Below, in pieces: positions 46,391-55,345 of a stretch of DNA of 56,029 nt (the first letter of the stretch is position 1; each line of letters opens with the position of its first letter). Under the pieces are notes generated by a model. It had not been told where the DNA came from. It saw only the letters and a program-made list of their open reading frames with translations, and did not search any database. Where the stretch lies: contig JAHFQV010000013.1 in NCBI GenBank assembly GCA_023259175.1, positions 1 through 56,029 on the forward strand. The letters run 5' to 3'. The DNA comes from Oxalobacteraceae bacterium. GTDB taxonomy: Bacteria; Pseudomonadota; Gammaproteobacteria; Burkholderiales; Burkholderiaceae_D. Position numbers and translations under genes: made by a program.

Positions 46391-48028
46391 TTATTTCACC
46401 TCACGTACTTTGCCGAAAGCTTCGCCTTTTTTCCAGGCGGGCATTTTGGCTGCATCTGCCACAGCGCGACCCAAGTTTAAGGTGAATTGAGCTTGTTCGG
46501 TCATGCCGGATAAGTCCCAGCTGGGGTCGTATTCATCGCTGACTTGATGGTAGCGTAGCTCGTAAGCCTGCGCTTTTTTGCTCGACGCTTCGGGGTCTTT
46601 GATGTAGTTGTGTCCGGCTTCGATAGAAAACGCAGGTACCCCGGCTTTGGCGAAATTAAAATGGTCTGAACGGAAGTAACCACCGGCCAAATCAGGCTCT
46701 GCATCGGCGATACGCAGACCCATCTTTTTGGCGACTTGGGCGGCGATGGCGGCGAGTTCGGTGCGTTCGCTACCTTGGGTTCCGATGTCGTGAGTGCGAC
46801 CTACAAAATTAAGGCTATCGAGGTTTAAGTTGGCGGCGGTTTTGTGCAGTGGCCAGAGTGCTTGTCCTGCATAGTAGGCACTTCCTAACAGGCCTTGTTC
46901 TTCTGCTGCGACCCACAGAAACATTTGACTGCGTTTAGCGGGGTTTTGTACGGCCGCTTTTGCCATTGCCAGCAGCGCCGCTGTTCCCGAGCCATTGTCG
47001 ACCGCGCCATTGTAGATGGTGTCGCCAGTGGTAGCTTGTGTGCCTTGTTTGCCCAAGTGATCCCAATGTGCACTGTAGATGACGACTTCATTCTTTAAGA
47101 CGGGATCGGATCCAGGAACAATGCCAGCGATATTGTATTGATCAACATCGCGAATGGCGGCCTTGGCTTCGCCTTGAATTTTGGCGTTGAGCGCGACCGG
47201 TTTAAAATCGCGTTTTTCCGCGGCGGCGCGTAAAGCGTCAAGGTCTTGCCCTGCTTTTGAAAATAATTGGCGTGCCGTGTCTTCGCTCATCCACCCTTGA
47301 ATTGGATTGCCTGCGTTATTGCCTTTGATGAGAAATTTTTCGCTAGTTCCGCCCACTTGTACCACTGACCATCCGTAGCTGGCCGAGGGCGTCGTGTGGA
47401 TCAATAAAACACCGGCCGCGCCACGGCGTTTGGCTTCTTCGTATTTGTAAGTCCAGCGACCATAGTAGGTGAGGGCTTTGCCGCCGAATAAGTTGGGTTC
47501 CTCTTTGCTCGCTTGTGGGTCATTCACCATCATGACTAAGAGTTTGCCTTTGAGATCCATACCTTTGTAGTCATCCCAATTTTCTTCCGGTGCAGAAATG
47601 CCGTAGCCGACGAAGACGATGTCGTGGTCAAACTGATGGCTTGCGCCCGCATCGCCCGGTGCCCAGACCCAGTCTTTGCCAAATTCGATGGACATATCCT
47701 GATCGCCCGCGTGCAGATGGACGCTACTTTCTGCCGGTAAGGCTTTGACACCCGCGATTTTGACGAGTTGCCGATAGCTATTGCCGTTACCGGGTTTCAG
47801 GCCTAACACCTGCGCTTGGCTTTCTAAGTATTGCACTGTGAGATCGCCGCCACGTTGGCCGGTGCCACGTCCTTCAAATAAGTCAGACGAGACCAAAGCA
47901 AGATGTGCACGTAGCGCGCTTTCTTCTACTTGTGCTGCGGCTTTCGAATGGGTTTGGCTTGAGGCGAATGTGGGCGCAGAAAGCGCGAACGGTAAGCATA
48001 GGCCAATAACAATGGGATGGACTTTCAT
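46391..48028 (-). CDS. M28-family zinc aminopeptidase, secreted
   Basis: Periplasmic or extracellular co-catalytic zinc exopeptidase of 545 residues. A signal peptide (IVIGLCLPFALSAPTFA) is followed by a protease-associated domain (KGAAGVLLIH region) inserted before the catalytic core. Zinc ligands and catalytic residues: SAHWDHLG, GAVDNGSGTAALL, AAEEQGLLGSAYY, YFRSDHFNFAKAGVPAFSIEAG. It probably trims peptides from the N-terminus as a nutrient supply. Alone between a repeat and a signalling gene. Confidence 0.92.
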   Translation of the reverse strand: MKVHPIVIGLCLPFALSAPTFASSQTHSKAAAQVEESALRAHLALVSSDLFEGRGTGQRGGDLTVQYLESQAQVLGLKPGNGNSYRQLVKIAGVKALPAESSVHLHAGDQDMSIEFGKDWVWAPGDAGASHQFDHDIVFVGYGISAPEENWDDYKGMDLKGKLLVMMVNDPQASKEEPNLFGGKALTYYGRWTYKYEEAKRRGAAGVLLIHTTPSASYGWSVVQVGGTSEKFLIKGNNAGNPIQGWMSEDTARQLFSKAGQDLDALRAAAEKRDFKPVALNAKIQGEAKAAIRDVDQYNIAGIVPGSDPVLKNEVVIYSAHWDHLGKQGTQATTGDTIYNGAVDNGSGTAALLAMAKAAVQNPAKRSQMFLWVAAEEQGLLGSAYYAGQALWPLHKTAANLNLDSLNFVGRTHDIGTQGSERTELAAIAAQVAKKMGLRIADAEPDLAGGYFRSDHFNFAKAGVPAFSIEAGHNYIKDPEASSKKAQAYELRYHQVSDEYDPSWDLSGMTEQAQFTLNLGRAVADAAKMPAWKKGEAFGKVREVK

Positions 48029-48097
48029 AGGTCTCCGTGGTTTTTTTGAAATGGAAAATGGGCGAAATCCCGAGTACGTCGGGATTAGCTGTCGGGA

Positions 48098-51000
48098 TTA
48101 TAAATCTCTTCCGTGCGACCAGTCGAGATTGATCGTGGAGGGCAGGGAGGTGCGTATCGATAGATGTCCGCTGCGGACGTGTTCTTCGATTTCTACGGCG
48201 AGTTTGCCTTGATGGGTGGCGGGGTAAGATTCGCCCAATAAGAACAGTCCAACCCAAGCATCACGTCCCGCATGTTTGGCCGCGTATAAGCATTGGTCGG
48301 CAATGTCCACCACTTGTTCCCAAGAATAGCGTTCCAGTGCGTCGGGCATGAAGGGGAAGGTGCATAGACCGATGGAGCAGCTGCGATGGAGCCGCGCGCC
48401 GCCGTTAAAAATGAAGGCGTGTGCGGAAAATTGAGCACGAATACGCTCGGCTAAGACTTCTGCTTCCACATGATTGGTTTCGCGCACGACGATCAAAAAT
48501 TCTTCGCCGCCCCAACGTATGATGGTATCGCTCTCGCGTATCAATTCCTTCAAGATACGGGCGGTTTGGCGTAAGACTTCATCGCCCGCAGAATGGCCGT
48601 ATTCATCATTGATGGTTTTGAAATGATCGATATCGACCATCATGAATACAATATCGTTTTTGTGCTGTGCGCGATTGATGGGAAAGGACGCAATATTTTG
48701 ATAAGCGCGGCGCACTCTGGCAATGTCCTCGTCTATGCACAGATAAAGATAACGTCGGTTGTGTAAGCCGGTTAGGTAATCGGTCAGGCTTTTTTCTTCT
48801 AATAGTTTTTTCGATTGTTCTAGTTCTTGAGTCCTTTCCAAAATCAGGCGAGCCAACAATTTATTATTGTTTTGCAAGCTCCATAAACGCCAGCGTAAGA
48901 GTGCCATTACCAGCGCAGTAAAGAGCGCAAGATAGAGCAGGTAAGCCCACCAAGTTTGATACCAAGCCGCTTTAACTACGACATCGAGCACTAAATGCGG
49001 TTCGGTCCAAACGCCACGACGATTGCTGCCGCGTAGGTGTAAGCGATATTTTCCCGGCGGTAGATTGGTGTAGGCAGCGAGGCGTCGAAGTTGGTCGGTT
49101 TCTATCCAGTCTTTATCGTAACCTTCGAGTTTGTAGGCATATAAATTGTGTTCAGAGTCTGAAAAATCGAGCGCAGAAAATTCGACCGCGATACTATTGG
49201 CATCGGGCGTGACGATGAGTTTTTCTTTGGCCGGTGCGACGAAATTGCTATGGTTGGCAGCGACTAATTTTCCGCCGATTTGAATATTGCTCACCACGAT
49301 GGGGGGGCGATACGTGTATTCACGTAAAAGTTCGGGGCGCACCATCGTTAAGCCACCAACACCCCCAAAGAGTAAATGCCCTCTTTGCGTGCTGATCCCG
49401 GCATTTGACCAATAGCCGCTAATGGCCACGCCATCCCTTTCCGTGAGGGGGAAAACCTGAAATGTATGCGGGTCGACTTTGGCTAATCCATCGTCGGTAC
49501 TGACCCAGATATAGCCACCTTTGTCTTCTAAAACTTTGTTGATCAGCTCGTTCTGCAGGCCTTCATTTTTTCGGAAATGTATAAAGGTGGGATTGGCTAA
49601 GCCTTTCGGTTCTTTCAATAAATCGATGCCGCCGCCCTGAGTTGCAATCCACAACCAGCCGCGCGAGTCGAATAAGAGCGAGGCGACGTTAACATGGGTT
49701 AAGCTCCCATCTTGTTTAGGAATCGGTTTGTAGTTGATGGCACTTTGTTTTTCTAGATCAAAGCGGTAGATGCCATCTTGGGAAGTAGCGATCCAAATGC
49801 TGCCATCGGGTGCTAGCTTCATATCGGTTACAAATTTTTTCGCAACCACCGCGGCCCAGGTCGCGGGTGCGGAAGTATCGTGGGCCATATCGGCTAAATC
49901 TTTTTCCCAAATCCCTTCGTTGCCAGCAAAAATCAATTTGCCTTGCAGTTCCAGCATACTCGCCACTCTCAGCACGGGATTGCGTGGGGCGAGTGTTAAG
50001 TGACGTATAAAAGAAGCTTTCGGGTCGCTAAGGTACATACCGCGGTCAGTTCCGATGAACACTTGGTTATGGCTGGTCAAAAGAAAGGAAAAGATGGCGT
50101 TGGGCGGGAGCGCGGTTTCGTTGTCTTTATCATTGGCTGGGATCACTTCAAAACGTTTGCTATCACGCCTTAAAATGCTTAAACCCTGATTTTGCGATCC
50201 TACCCAAAGGCTACCGTCGGGGAATTCAAACGCAGAAAAAAAGTCGATTCCGGCCAAGCCGTGTACTGGATTTTCTGCGCCAAATAGGCTGACAAAGGCG
50301 TGCGATGAGGGGTCGTGAATGTTAAGGCCGCGCTGACCACCGACCCATATCAAGCCAGAACGGTCAAAGAAGATTGACCAGATTGAGTTGTCACTAAGAC
50401 TGCTGGGGCGATTCGGTTCATGAAGTAGGCGTTTGCTTTCAAAGTTGCGGGTGTCGATCACCAAAATCCCTTTGCCATAGCTGCCCAACCACATTTGATT
50501 GTCGCGAGTTGAACCCATCGTATAAATGTATTCGCGTAGTGGTTCTAGTGCCGATGTTTGCTCGTTGCGTAGCAATAAACGATGCGGCGTGAGATTTTCT
50601 GGATTGAAGTAATAGGCACCCGAGTCGAAGGTGCCGACCCAAATTTTGCCATCTTGACTGCTATTGACGTGCATGACCCTTTGGCCTTTACCGGGATCGG
50701 TCGGCAATACAATACGGGTAAATTGAGCGCTCTTATCATCCCTGACGGCAAGACCTTTACTGGTGCCAACCCACAACTTGCCGCTAGTATCATGGTAAAC
50801 GGCGCGAATAAAATCGCTCTGCAAACTATTCTCGTCGTTGGCACGTGAATAATAGCGTTCGAATTTTCCGGTGTCGGGGTCAAAGTGATTAAGACCTGCT
50901 CGAGTGGCCAGCCAAAGCCCATTTTTGCCATCGCCACAAATGGCCAGTACGGTCTTTTGGCTTAAGCCAGTTTCGCTTTCTTCGTAACGTTCAAAGTTAT

Positions 51001-51445
51001 CGTGATGCGGGTCATAGCGTGCTAAGCCGCCACCATTGGTTCCTACCCACAAATTGCCCTTAGGGTCGAGATAAAGCGCGAGCACATAATTGTCGGGCAA
51101 GCTGTGTTCATTGCCCAATTGTGGGAGGTAATTGCGGAAATGATAGCCATCCCAGCGCGCTAAGCCTCCCTGCGTTCCGACCCAAATAAAGCCGTCGCGA
51201 TCCTGCATGATGGCAGTTGCGCTGTATTGCGGCAAACCTTGTTGGGTCGAGATGTGCTTGAATACGGTGTCACCAATGTTCGACCATTGCACGGTCTCTT
51301 TGTTACTGAAGTCATTGAGGACTTGCGCGCCGACCGAGGCAAAATTAAGCCCCAAAAGCAGCAGCAAACACCAAGCAGCATGTCGCGCAATGCTGCGGTG
51401 CAAAATACAACACCAAAAACGGCTGAGCTGAGCTGGTGATGGCAT
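48098..51445 (-). CDS. Two-component-propeller receptor with C-terminal GGDEF diguanylate cyclase
   Basis: A 1115-residue membrane sensor that should make cyclic di-GMP. A signal-like helix opens the protein. About 14 WVGT/W(I/V)GG-type repeats form the periplasmic two-component-regulator propellers, followed by a Y_Y_Y domain (LYAYKLEGYDKDWIETDQ... PPGKYRLHLRGSN), a membrane helix (WWAYLLYLALFTALVMALL), a coiled coil and the cyclase. The GGEEF active site (RWGGEEFLIVV) is intact. RESD five residues before it is a product-inhibition I-site. The ligand is unknown. Divergent from an HD-GYP phosphodiesterase gene. Confidence 0.93.
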   Translation of the reverse strand: MPSPAQLSRFWCCILHRSIARHAAWCLLLLLGLNFASVGAQVLNDFSNKETVQWSNIGDTVFKHISTQQGLPQYSATAIMQDRDGFIWVGTQGGLARWDGYHFRNYLPQLGNEHSLPDNYVLALYLDPKGNLWVGTNGGGLARYDPHHDNFERYEESETGLSQKTVLAICGDGKNGLWLATRAGLNHFDPDTGKFERYYSRANDENSLQSDFIRAVYHDTSGKLWVGTSKGLAVRDDKSAQFTRIVLPTDPGKGQRVMHVNSSQDGKIWVGTFDSGAYYFNPENLTPHRLLLRNEQTSALEPLREYIYTMGSTRDNQMWLGSYGKGILVIDTRNFESKRLLHEPNRPSSLSDNSIWSIFFDRSGLIWVGGQRGLNIHDPSSHAFVSLFGAENPVHGLAGIDFFSAFEFPDGSLWVGSQNQGLSILRRDSKRFEVIPANDKDNETALPPNAIFSFLLTSHNQVFIGTDRGMYLSDPKASFIRHLTLAPRNPVLRVASMLELQGKLIFAGNEGIWEKDLADMAHDTSAPATWAAVVAKKFVTDMKLAPDGSIWIATSQDGIYRFDLEKQSAINYKPIPKQDGSLTHVNVASLLFDSRGWLWIATQGGGIDLLKEPKGLANPTFIHFRKNEGLQNELINKVLEDKGGYIWVSTDDGLAKVDPHTFQVFPLTERDGVAISGYWSNAGISTQRGHLLFGGVGGLTMVRPELLREYTYRPPIVVSNIQIGGKLVAANHSNFVAPAKEKLIVTPDANSIAVEFSALDFSDSEHNLYAYKLEGYDKDWIETDQLRRLAAYTNLPPGKYRLHLRGSNRRGVWTEPHLVLDVVVKAAWYQTWWAYLLYLALFTALVMALLRWRLWSLQNNNKLLARLILERTQELEQSKKLLEEKSLTDYLTGLHNRRYLYLCIDEDIARVRRAYQNIASFPINRAQHKNDIVFMMVDIDHFKTINDEYGHSAGDEVLRQTARILKELIRESDTIIRWGGEEFLIVVRETNHVEAEVLAERIRAQFSAHAFIFNGGARLHRSCSIGLCTFPFMPDALERYSWEQVVDIADQCLYAAKHAGRDAWVGLFLLGESYPATHQGKLAVEIEEHVRSGHLSIRTSLPSTINLDWSHGRDL

Positions 51446-51810
51446 AAAAATGACGAGAGCGTGTGAGGTTTCATTGTCGCCGATTTTTTAAAGATTGGGC
51501 GTGTGCAACTTGCCGAGCGGATAAATAATCTTGGTCTTGTGGTGGGGCTTACAAAAAAAAGCCTATGTTTCGGGGGAGAAATTTTGGATTGACCTGAGAA
51601 TGTCGTTTTTTAAGCACACCTGCAGTGTTGTATGTACAACGGGAGTTCAGAAATTTGTCTGTCAGAACCGACAAAACTCGGCTTTCCGACGAAAGCAAAC
51701 GACATTTCAATTATTTTGACTTATACTAAAAGAATTGACTAAGAGAAACTTTTTTGCTGTCGTTCATCAGTTTGCCGTATTAATAACCCACTTTTTGGAT
51801 CATATACGCA
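51446..51810. promoter_or_regulatory. Divergent promoter region between diguanylate cyclase and HD-GYP genes
   Basis: A 365 bp gap without a convincing gene. It holds two small inverted repeats: the 14-base palindrome GTTGTAtgTACAAC at 51627-51640 and TTTGTC/GACAAA at 51654-51675. TTGACT occurs twice near 51716 and 51735, and TATACT lies near 51722. No clear promoter could be fixed. Confidence 0.4.
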
Positions 51811-53070
51811 ATGACACAAGTGACTCCCCATTATGTAAAGCCTTCCCAATTACGCATTGGCCTCTACATTTACTTAGACCTAGGATGGATGGATCATCCG
51901 TTTCCTGTCAGTAGTTTTGAAATCCGCAATCAGGATCAAATCAATAAACTATGTGGTTTAGGTTTAGATCAAATCCGCTATTCGCCGGAAAAAAGTACGC
52001 CAGAACCGAACCGGATTGAATCTGAACTCAGTGACTATCAGGTTCGTCCGCTTCCCCAGATTGTCGTAGCACTGAGTGCGACGCAAATGCGTGAGCAGCA
52101 GCTTGGCTTACAGCAAGCGAGTTTTTTACGGTGTGAACGCTTGTTTTCACAGTCTCTGCAGGACTATAAACGTATCGCTGAAAATTTACATTCCGCTCCG
52201 GAACATGCCTGTGAGTTGGCTAAAGCCGCTGTGCATCAACTTTTAGATGGCATACTTCAAGAAGATGAAGCCGCGATTCGTTTGCTTTCCGAGAAAAACG
52301 GTGAAAAATCAGCGCTCCATGCGGTCAACGTTACCTTAATTTCCCTGCTCTTAGGTAAGGCCTTGGAGTTGCCGAAAGAAGAGATGGCGGAACTGGGCTT
52401 GGGTGCCATGCTGCATGATATGGGTAAGCTCGATTTACCGGAGCGCCAGCGTTGGTTGGACGAATATAGTTCACCAGCGGAAAGGCAGCTTTATCAGAGC
52501 CATGTGGTGCACGGTGTCAGTATGGCGCGCAAGATGGCTTTGTCGCATAGTGCGACCTTACTGATCGCGCAGCACCATGAATTTGCCGATGGAAGTGGTT
52601 TCCCCAGTCAAGTAATGAACGAGAAAATGACGGGTTTGAGCCGTATTATTTCCGTGGTCAATCGCTTCGATAACCTATGCAATCCAGGTCACGCCGGTGT
52701 CGCATTGACACCGCATGAAGCCCTGTCACAGCTCTTTACCAAATACAAGGCACAGTCGGATACCCGAACCTTAACCGCCTTTATCAAAATGATGGGAATC
52801 TATCCCCCGGGTTCGGTGGTGCAATTAAGTGACGAACGTTACGCCATGGTCGTGTCGGTCAATTCGGCCAAGCCCATGAAGCCGCGCGTCATTATTCACG
52901 ACCATAAAATTGCGCCGGATGATGCCGTGATTTTCAATCTAGAGGACGACGCGCAGATTGGCATTCGGCGCAGTCTAAAACCGCTGCAACTGCCTAAATC
53001 GGCCTATGATTTTTTAACCCCACGCCACAGGCTCAGCTATTTTTACGAACCCACCAGCTTGCATGCTTAG
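51811..53070 (+). CDS. HD-GYP cyclic di-GMP phosphodiesterase with DUF3391 domain
   Basis: A 419-residue cytoplasmic enzyme that should degrade cyclic di-GMP. The N-terminal part (about 1-130) is DUF3391-like (QLRIGLYIYLDLGWMDHPF). The HD-GYP domain carries HAVNVTLIS, the metal-binding HDMGKLDLP, HVVHGVSMAR and HHEFADGSGFP (family HHExxDGxGYP, with Phe for Tyr). All expected ligands are visible, so it is probably active. It diverges from the propeller-GGDEF gene, giving a synthesis and breakdown pair. Confidence 0.92.
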   Translation: MTQVTPHYVKPSQLRIGLYIYLDLGWMDHPFPVSSFEIRNQDQINKLCGLGLDQIRYSPEKSTPEPNRIESELSDYQVRPLPQIVVALSATQMREQQLGLQQASFLRCERLFSQSLQDYKRIAENLHSAPEHACELAKAAVHQLLDGILQEDEAAIRLLSEKNGEKSALHAVNVTLISLLLGKALELPKEEMAELGLGAMLHDMGKLDLPERQRWLDEYSSPAERQLYQSHVVHGVSMARKMALSHSATLLIAQHHEFADGSGFPSQVMNEKMTGLSRIISVVNRFDNLCNPGHAGVALTPHEALSQLFTKYKAQSDTRTLTAFIKMMGIYPPGSVVQLSDERYAMVVSVNSAKPMKPRVIIHDHKIAPDDAVIFNLEDDAQIGIRRSLKPLQLPKSAYDFLTPRHRLSYFYEPTSLHA

Positions 53071-53236
53071 GCGAGAAGATGTCGCGCTTCCTTAAAGTGA
53101 TAAGCCGATCTGTTTAGCCTGTGAAATACTAAACACGACAAGATCGGCAGCGACTCCGCGCATTTTGAGTGATTCGAAAATAAAATTCGCTCAAGACACT
53201 TACTCGTCAATCATCGCTTGATGATGGAGATCCAAT

Positions 53237-54307
53237 TTGAATGTAACTAAGCAAATCCCAAATAAACAAATCCCAAATAAGCAAATCCCAAAAATGCTAA
53301 CCCCAAGCTCGGCCCCAGCGGTCGTTGTGGCAGACATCGGGGGCACGCATGCACGTATTGCCTTGGCGGGTTTGCCGGTGGCGGGCGATATCGGCAATAC
53401 CATCGCGCTGCAAGCCTTTGAAGCTATGCAGTGTGCGGATTTTTCTAGTTTGCCTGCGCTAATACAGCACTACCAGGCCTTACATCCCGCTGCGGCCTCC
53501 TTGCCCTGGGTGCTGGCAGTGGCGGCACCGGTCGTGCAGGGTGATGTGGTGGCGCAAGCGAATCTGCCTTGGCCAGTCGGGCACGGTGATTTGCGTGCGT
53601 ATTTTCCGATGCTACGGATGAATTTGCTGAACGACTTTGTCGCCTTGGCACATGCCGTTCCCTTGATCCAAGCGCAGCAGCTCACGCAACTCTGTGGTCC
53701 GATTTTGCCCATTACCAGTCTAGGCCCGGTGTTGGTGATAGGCCCAGGCACGGGATTGGGGGCGGCGATTTACTTGCCTGGCTCGCCTTCGCGCGTGTTA
53801 GCGAGCGAAGCCGGACATGCCGCACTTGCGGCTTGCACCGATCTTGAGATCGAACTCCTACGCCAACTAAAGCGACGTTGGTCCCATGTGGATGTGGAAC
53901 GTATTTTGTCTGGGCCGGGTCTGTTAAATTGTTACCAGGCGCTGTGCGAAATTGAAGCGCAAGTTCCCAAGTATCAGCGACCTGCCGAGCTGGCACGCGC
54001 CGCAATGCAAGGCGAAGACGCATTAGCGCAACGCTGCCTGTCGATTTTCTGTGCTTGGATGGGCAGTGTGGTGGCGGATTTAAGCATCGTGGTCGGTGCG
54101 CAGCGGGTGATTTTAGCGGGCGGAATTTCCTCGCAAATCCTAGGGTTTTTGAGTGCCAGCGATTTTGCCGCACGCTTTGTCGATAAGGGTGTCATGCGCG
54201 AGGTGATGGCGACTATTCCGGTGCAGGTGATCGATCATGGACAGTGGGCTTTGTTTGGCGCGGCGCAATGGTATACAGAAAATAAATTTGATGTACAACC
54301 GAGGTAA
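53237..54307 (+). CDS. glk: Glucokinase
   Basis: ATP-dependent phosphorylation of glucose to glucose 6-phosphate in the cytoplasm. The 356 residues match the E. coli Glk-type family with VVVADIGGTHARIALA, GPGTGLGAA, the Glu-x-Gly-His SEAGHAAL and the ERILSGPGLLNCYQAL and LAGGI motifs. The first codons encode a QIPNK repeat from a 15-base minisatellite. The TTG at 53237 has GGAGA six bases upstream, while the ATG at 53294 has none, so the repeat is likely part of the protein. Seven bases separate it from the asparaginase gene. Confidence 0.93.
   Translation: MNVTKQIPNKQIPNKQIPKMLTPSSAPAVVVADIGGTHARIALAGLPVAGDIGNTIALQAFEAMQCADFSSLPALIQHYQALHPAAASLPWVLAVAAPVVQGDVVAQANLPWPVGHGDLRAYFPMLRMNLLNDFVALAHAVPLIQAQQLTQLCGPILPITSLGPVLVIGPGTGLGAAIYLPGSPSRVLASEAGHAALAACTDLEIELLRQLKRRWSHVDVERILSGPGLLNCYQALCEIEAQVPKYQRPAELARAAMQGEDALAQRCLSIFCAWMGSVVADLSIVVGAQRVILAGGISSQILGFLSASDFAARFVDKGVMREVMATIPVQVIDHGQWALFGAAQWYTENKFDVQPR
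53251..53295 (+). repeat. 15-base minisatellite (three units) in the 5' end of glk
   Basis: Three imperfect copies of a 15-base unit, (G/A)CAAATCCCAAATAA, starting at 53251, 53266 and 53281. Each adds QIPNK to the predicted N-terminus (the last copy reads QIPKM). A change in copy number would not shift the reading frame. Confidence 0.85.
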
Positions 54308-54313
54308 AAGCGT

Positions 54314-55309
54314 ATGATTTCTCGTCGTATTTGGTTGAAAACAGCATTGGCCTCAGGTTCGGCTTTGGCCTTGCCCGCAGGGTTTGCAAACGCAAGATCA
54401 TTTGGCAAAGTCGTTTCTACTTGGGATTTTGGGGTCGGTGCGAATAACGCGGCATGGCAAGTTTTGCGGGCAGGCGGTAGCGCCTTAGATGCGGTCGAGG
54501 GTGGCGCACGTTGGGCCGAAAGTGAGCTGTGCAATGCCACGGTCGGGCATTGTGGCAATCCAGATCGCGATGGTTATTTAACGCTCGATGCCAGCATCAT
54601 GGATGGTGATGGTCGTTGTGGTGCTGTGGCCGCGCTTGAAGATATTGCGCATCCCATTTCTGTCGCGCGGCAGGTCATGGAAAAATCCCCGCATGTGCTG
54701 TTGGTCGGCGCGGGCGCGCAGCAATTTGCAATAGCTCAGGGATTTGAAAAGACCGCACTATTAACAGAATCTGCAAAAAAAGCCTGGCAAACATGGCAGC
54801 GCGAATCGAAATATCAGCCCACCATTAATCCTGAACGCGCATCCAAAGCCTTACCCGGCGATAAAAATAATCATGACACTCTGGGGATGTTAGCGATCGA
54901 TCAAAGCGGTAAACTCGCCGGCGCCTGTACCACCAGTGGCATGGCTTGGAAAATGCGAGGCCGTGTCGGGGATAGTCCTATCATTGGTGCGGGCTTGTAT
55001 GTCGATAACGAAGTCGGTGCCGCCACCGCATCGGGCATGGGGGAAGAGATGATACGTAATGCCACCAGCTTTTTAGTCGTTGAGCTGATGCGGCAAGGGA
55101 AATCGCCCCAAGAAGCCTGCCTCGCCGCGCTAGAACGTATCGTCAAAAAACGTGAAGAAGCCAGCAAAAATCTTCAAGTCTGCCTGCTTGCCTTAAACAA
55201 GCACGGCGAAGTTGGTGCTTACGCTTTGCACCAAGGTTTTGTTTATGCTTTGTGTGAGCACGACAAAGATGCGCGTTTGATCGACGCGTCTTCTGTTTTT
55301 TCATCTTAA
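54314..55309 (+). CDS. N4-(beta-N-acetylglucosaminyl)-L-asparaginase (glycosylasparaginase), Tat-exported
   Basis: Ntn-hydrolase that splits the GlcNAc-asparagine bond of N-linked glycans. The 331-residue precursor starts with a twin-arginine signal (SRRIWLK, then ALASGSALALPAGFANA). The autocleavage site lies in NNHDTLGMLAID, the Thr of HDT becoming the N-terminal nucleophile. GACTTSGMAWKMRGRVGDSPIIGAGLY contains the substrate-binding residues. It is placed between glk and cutC, seven bases after glk, which suggests use of sugar from glycoproteins. Confidence 0.9.
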   Translation: MISRRIWLKTALASGSALALPAGFANARSFGKVVSTWDFGVGANNAAWQVLRAGGSALDAVEGGARWAESELCNATVGHCGNPDRDGYLTLDASIMDGDGRCGAVAALEDIAHPISVARQVMEKSPHVLLVGAGAQQFAIAQGFEKTALLTESAKKAWQTWQRESKYQPTINPERASKALPGDKNNHDTLGMLAIDQSGKLAGACTTSGMAWKMRGRVGDSPIIGAGLYVDNEVGAATASGMGEEMIRNATSFLVVELMRQGKSPQEACLAALERIVKKREEASKNLQVCLLALNKHGEVGAYALHQGFVYALCEHDKDARLIDASSVFSS

Positions 55310-55345
55310 GTTCACTCATTTACGACCCTTGATAAAACCAAAAAA

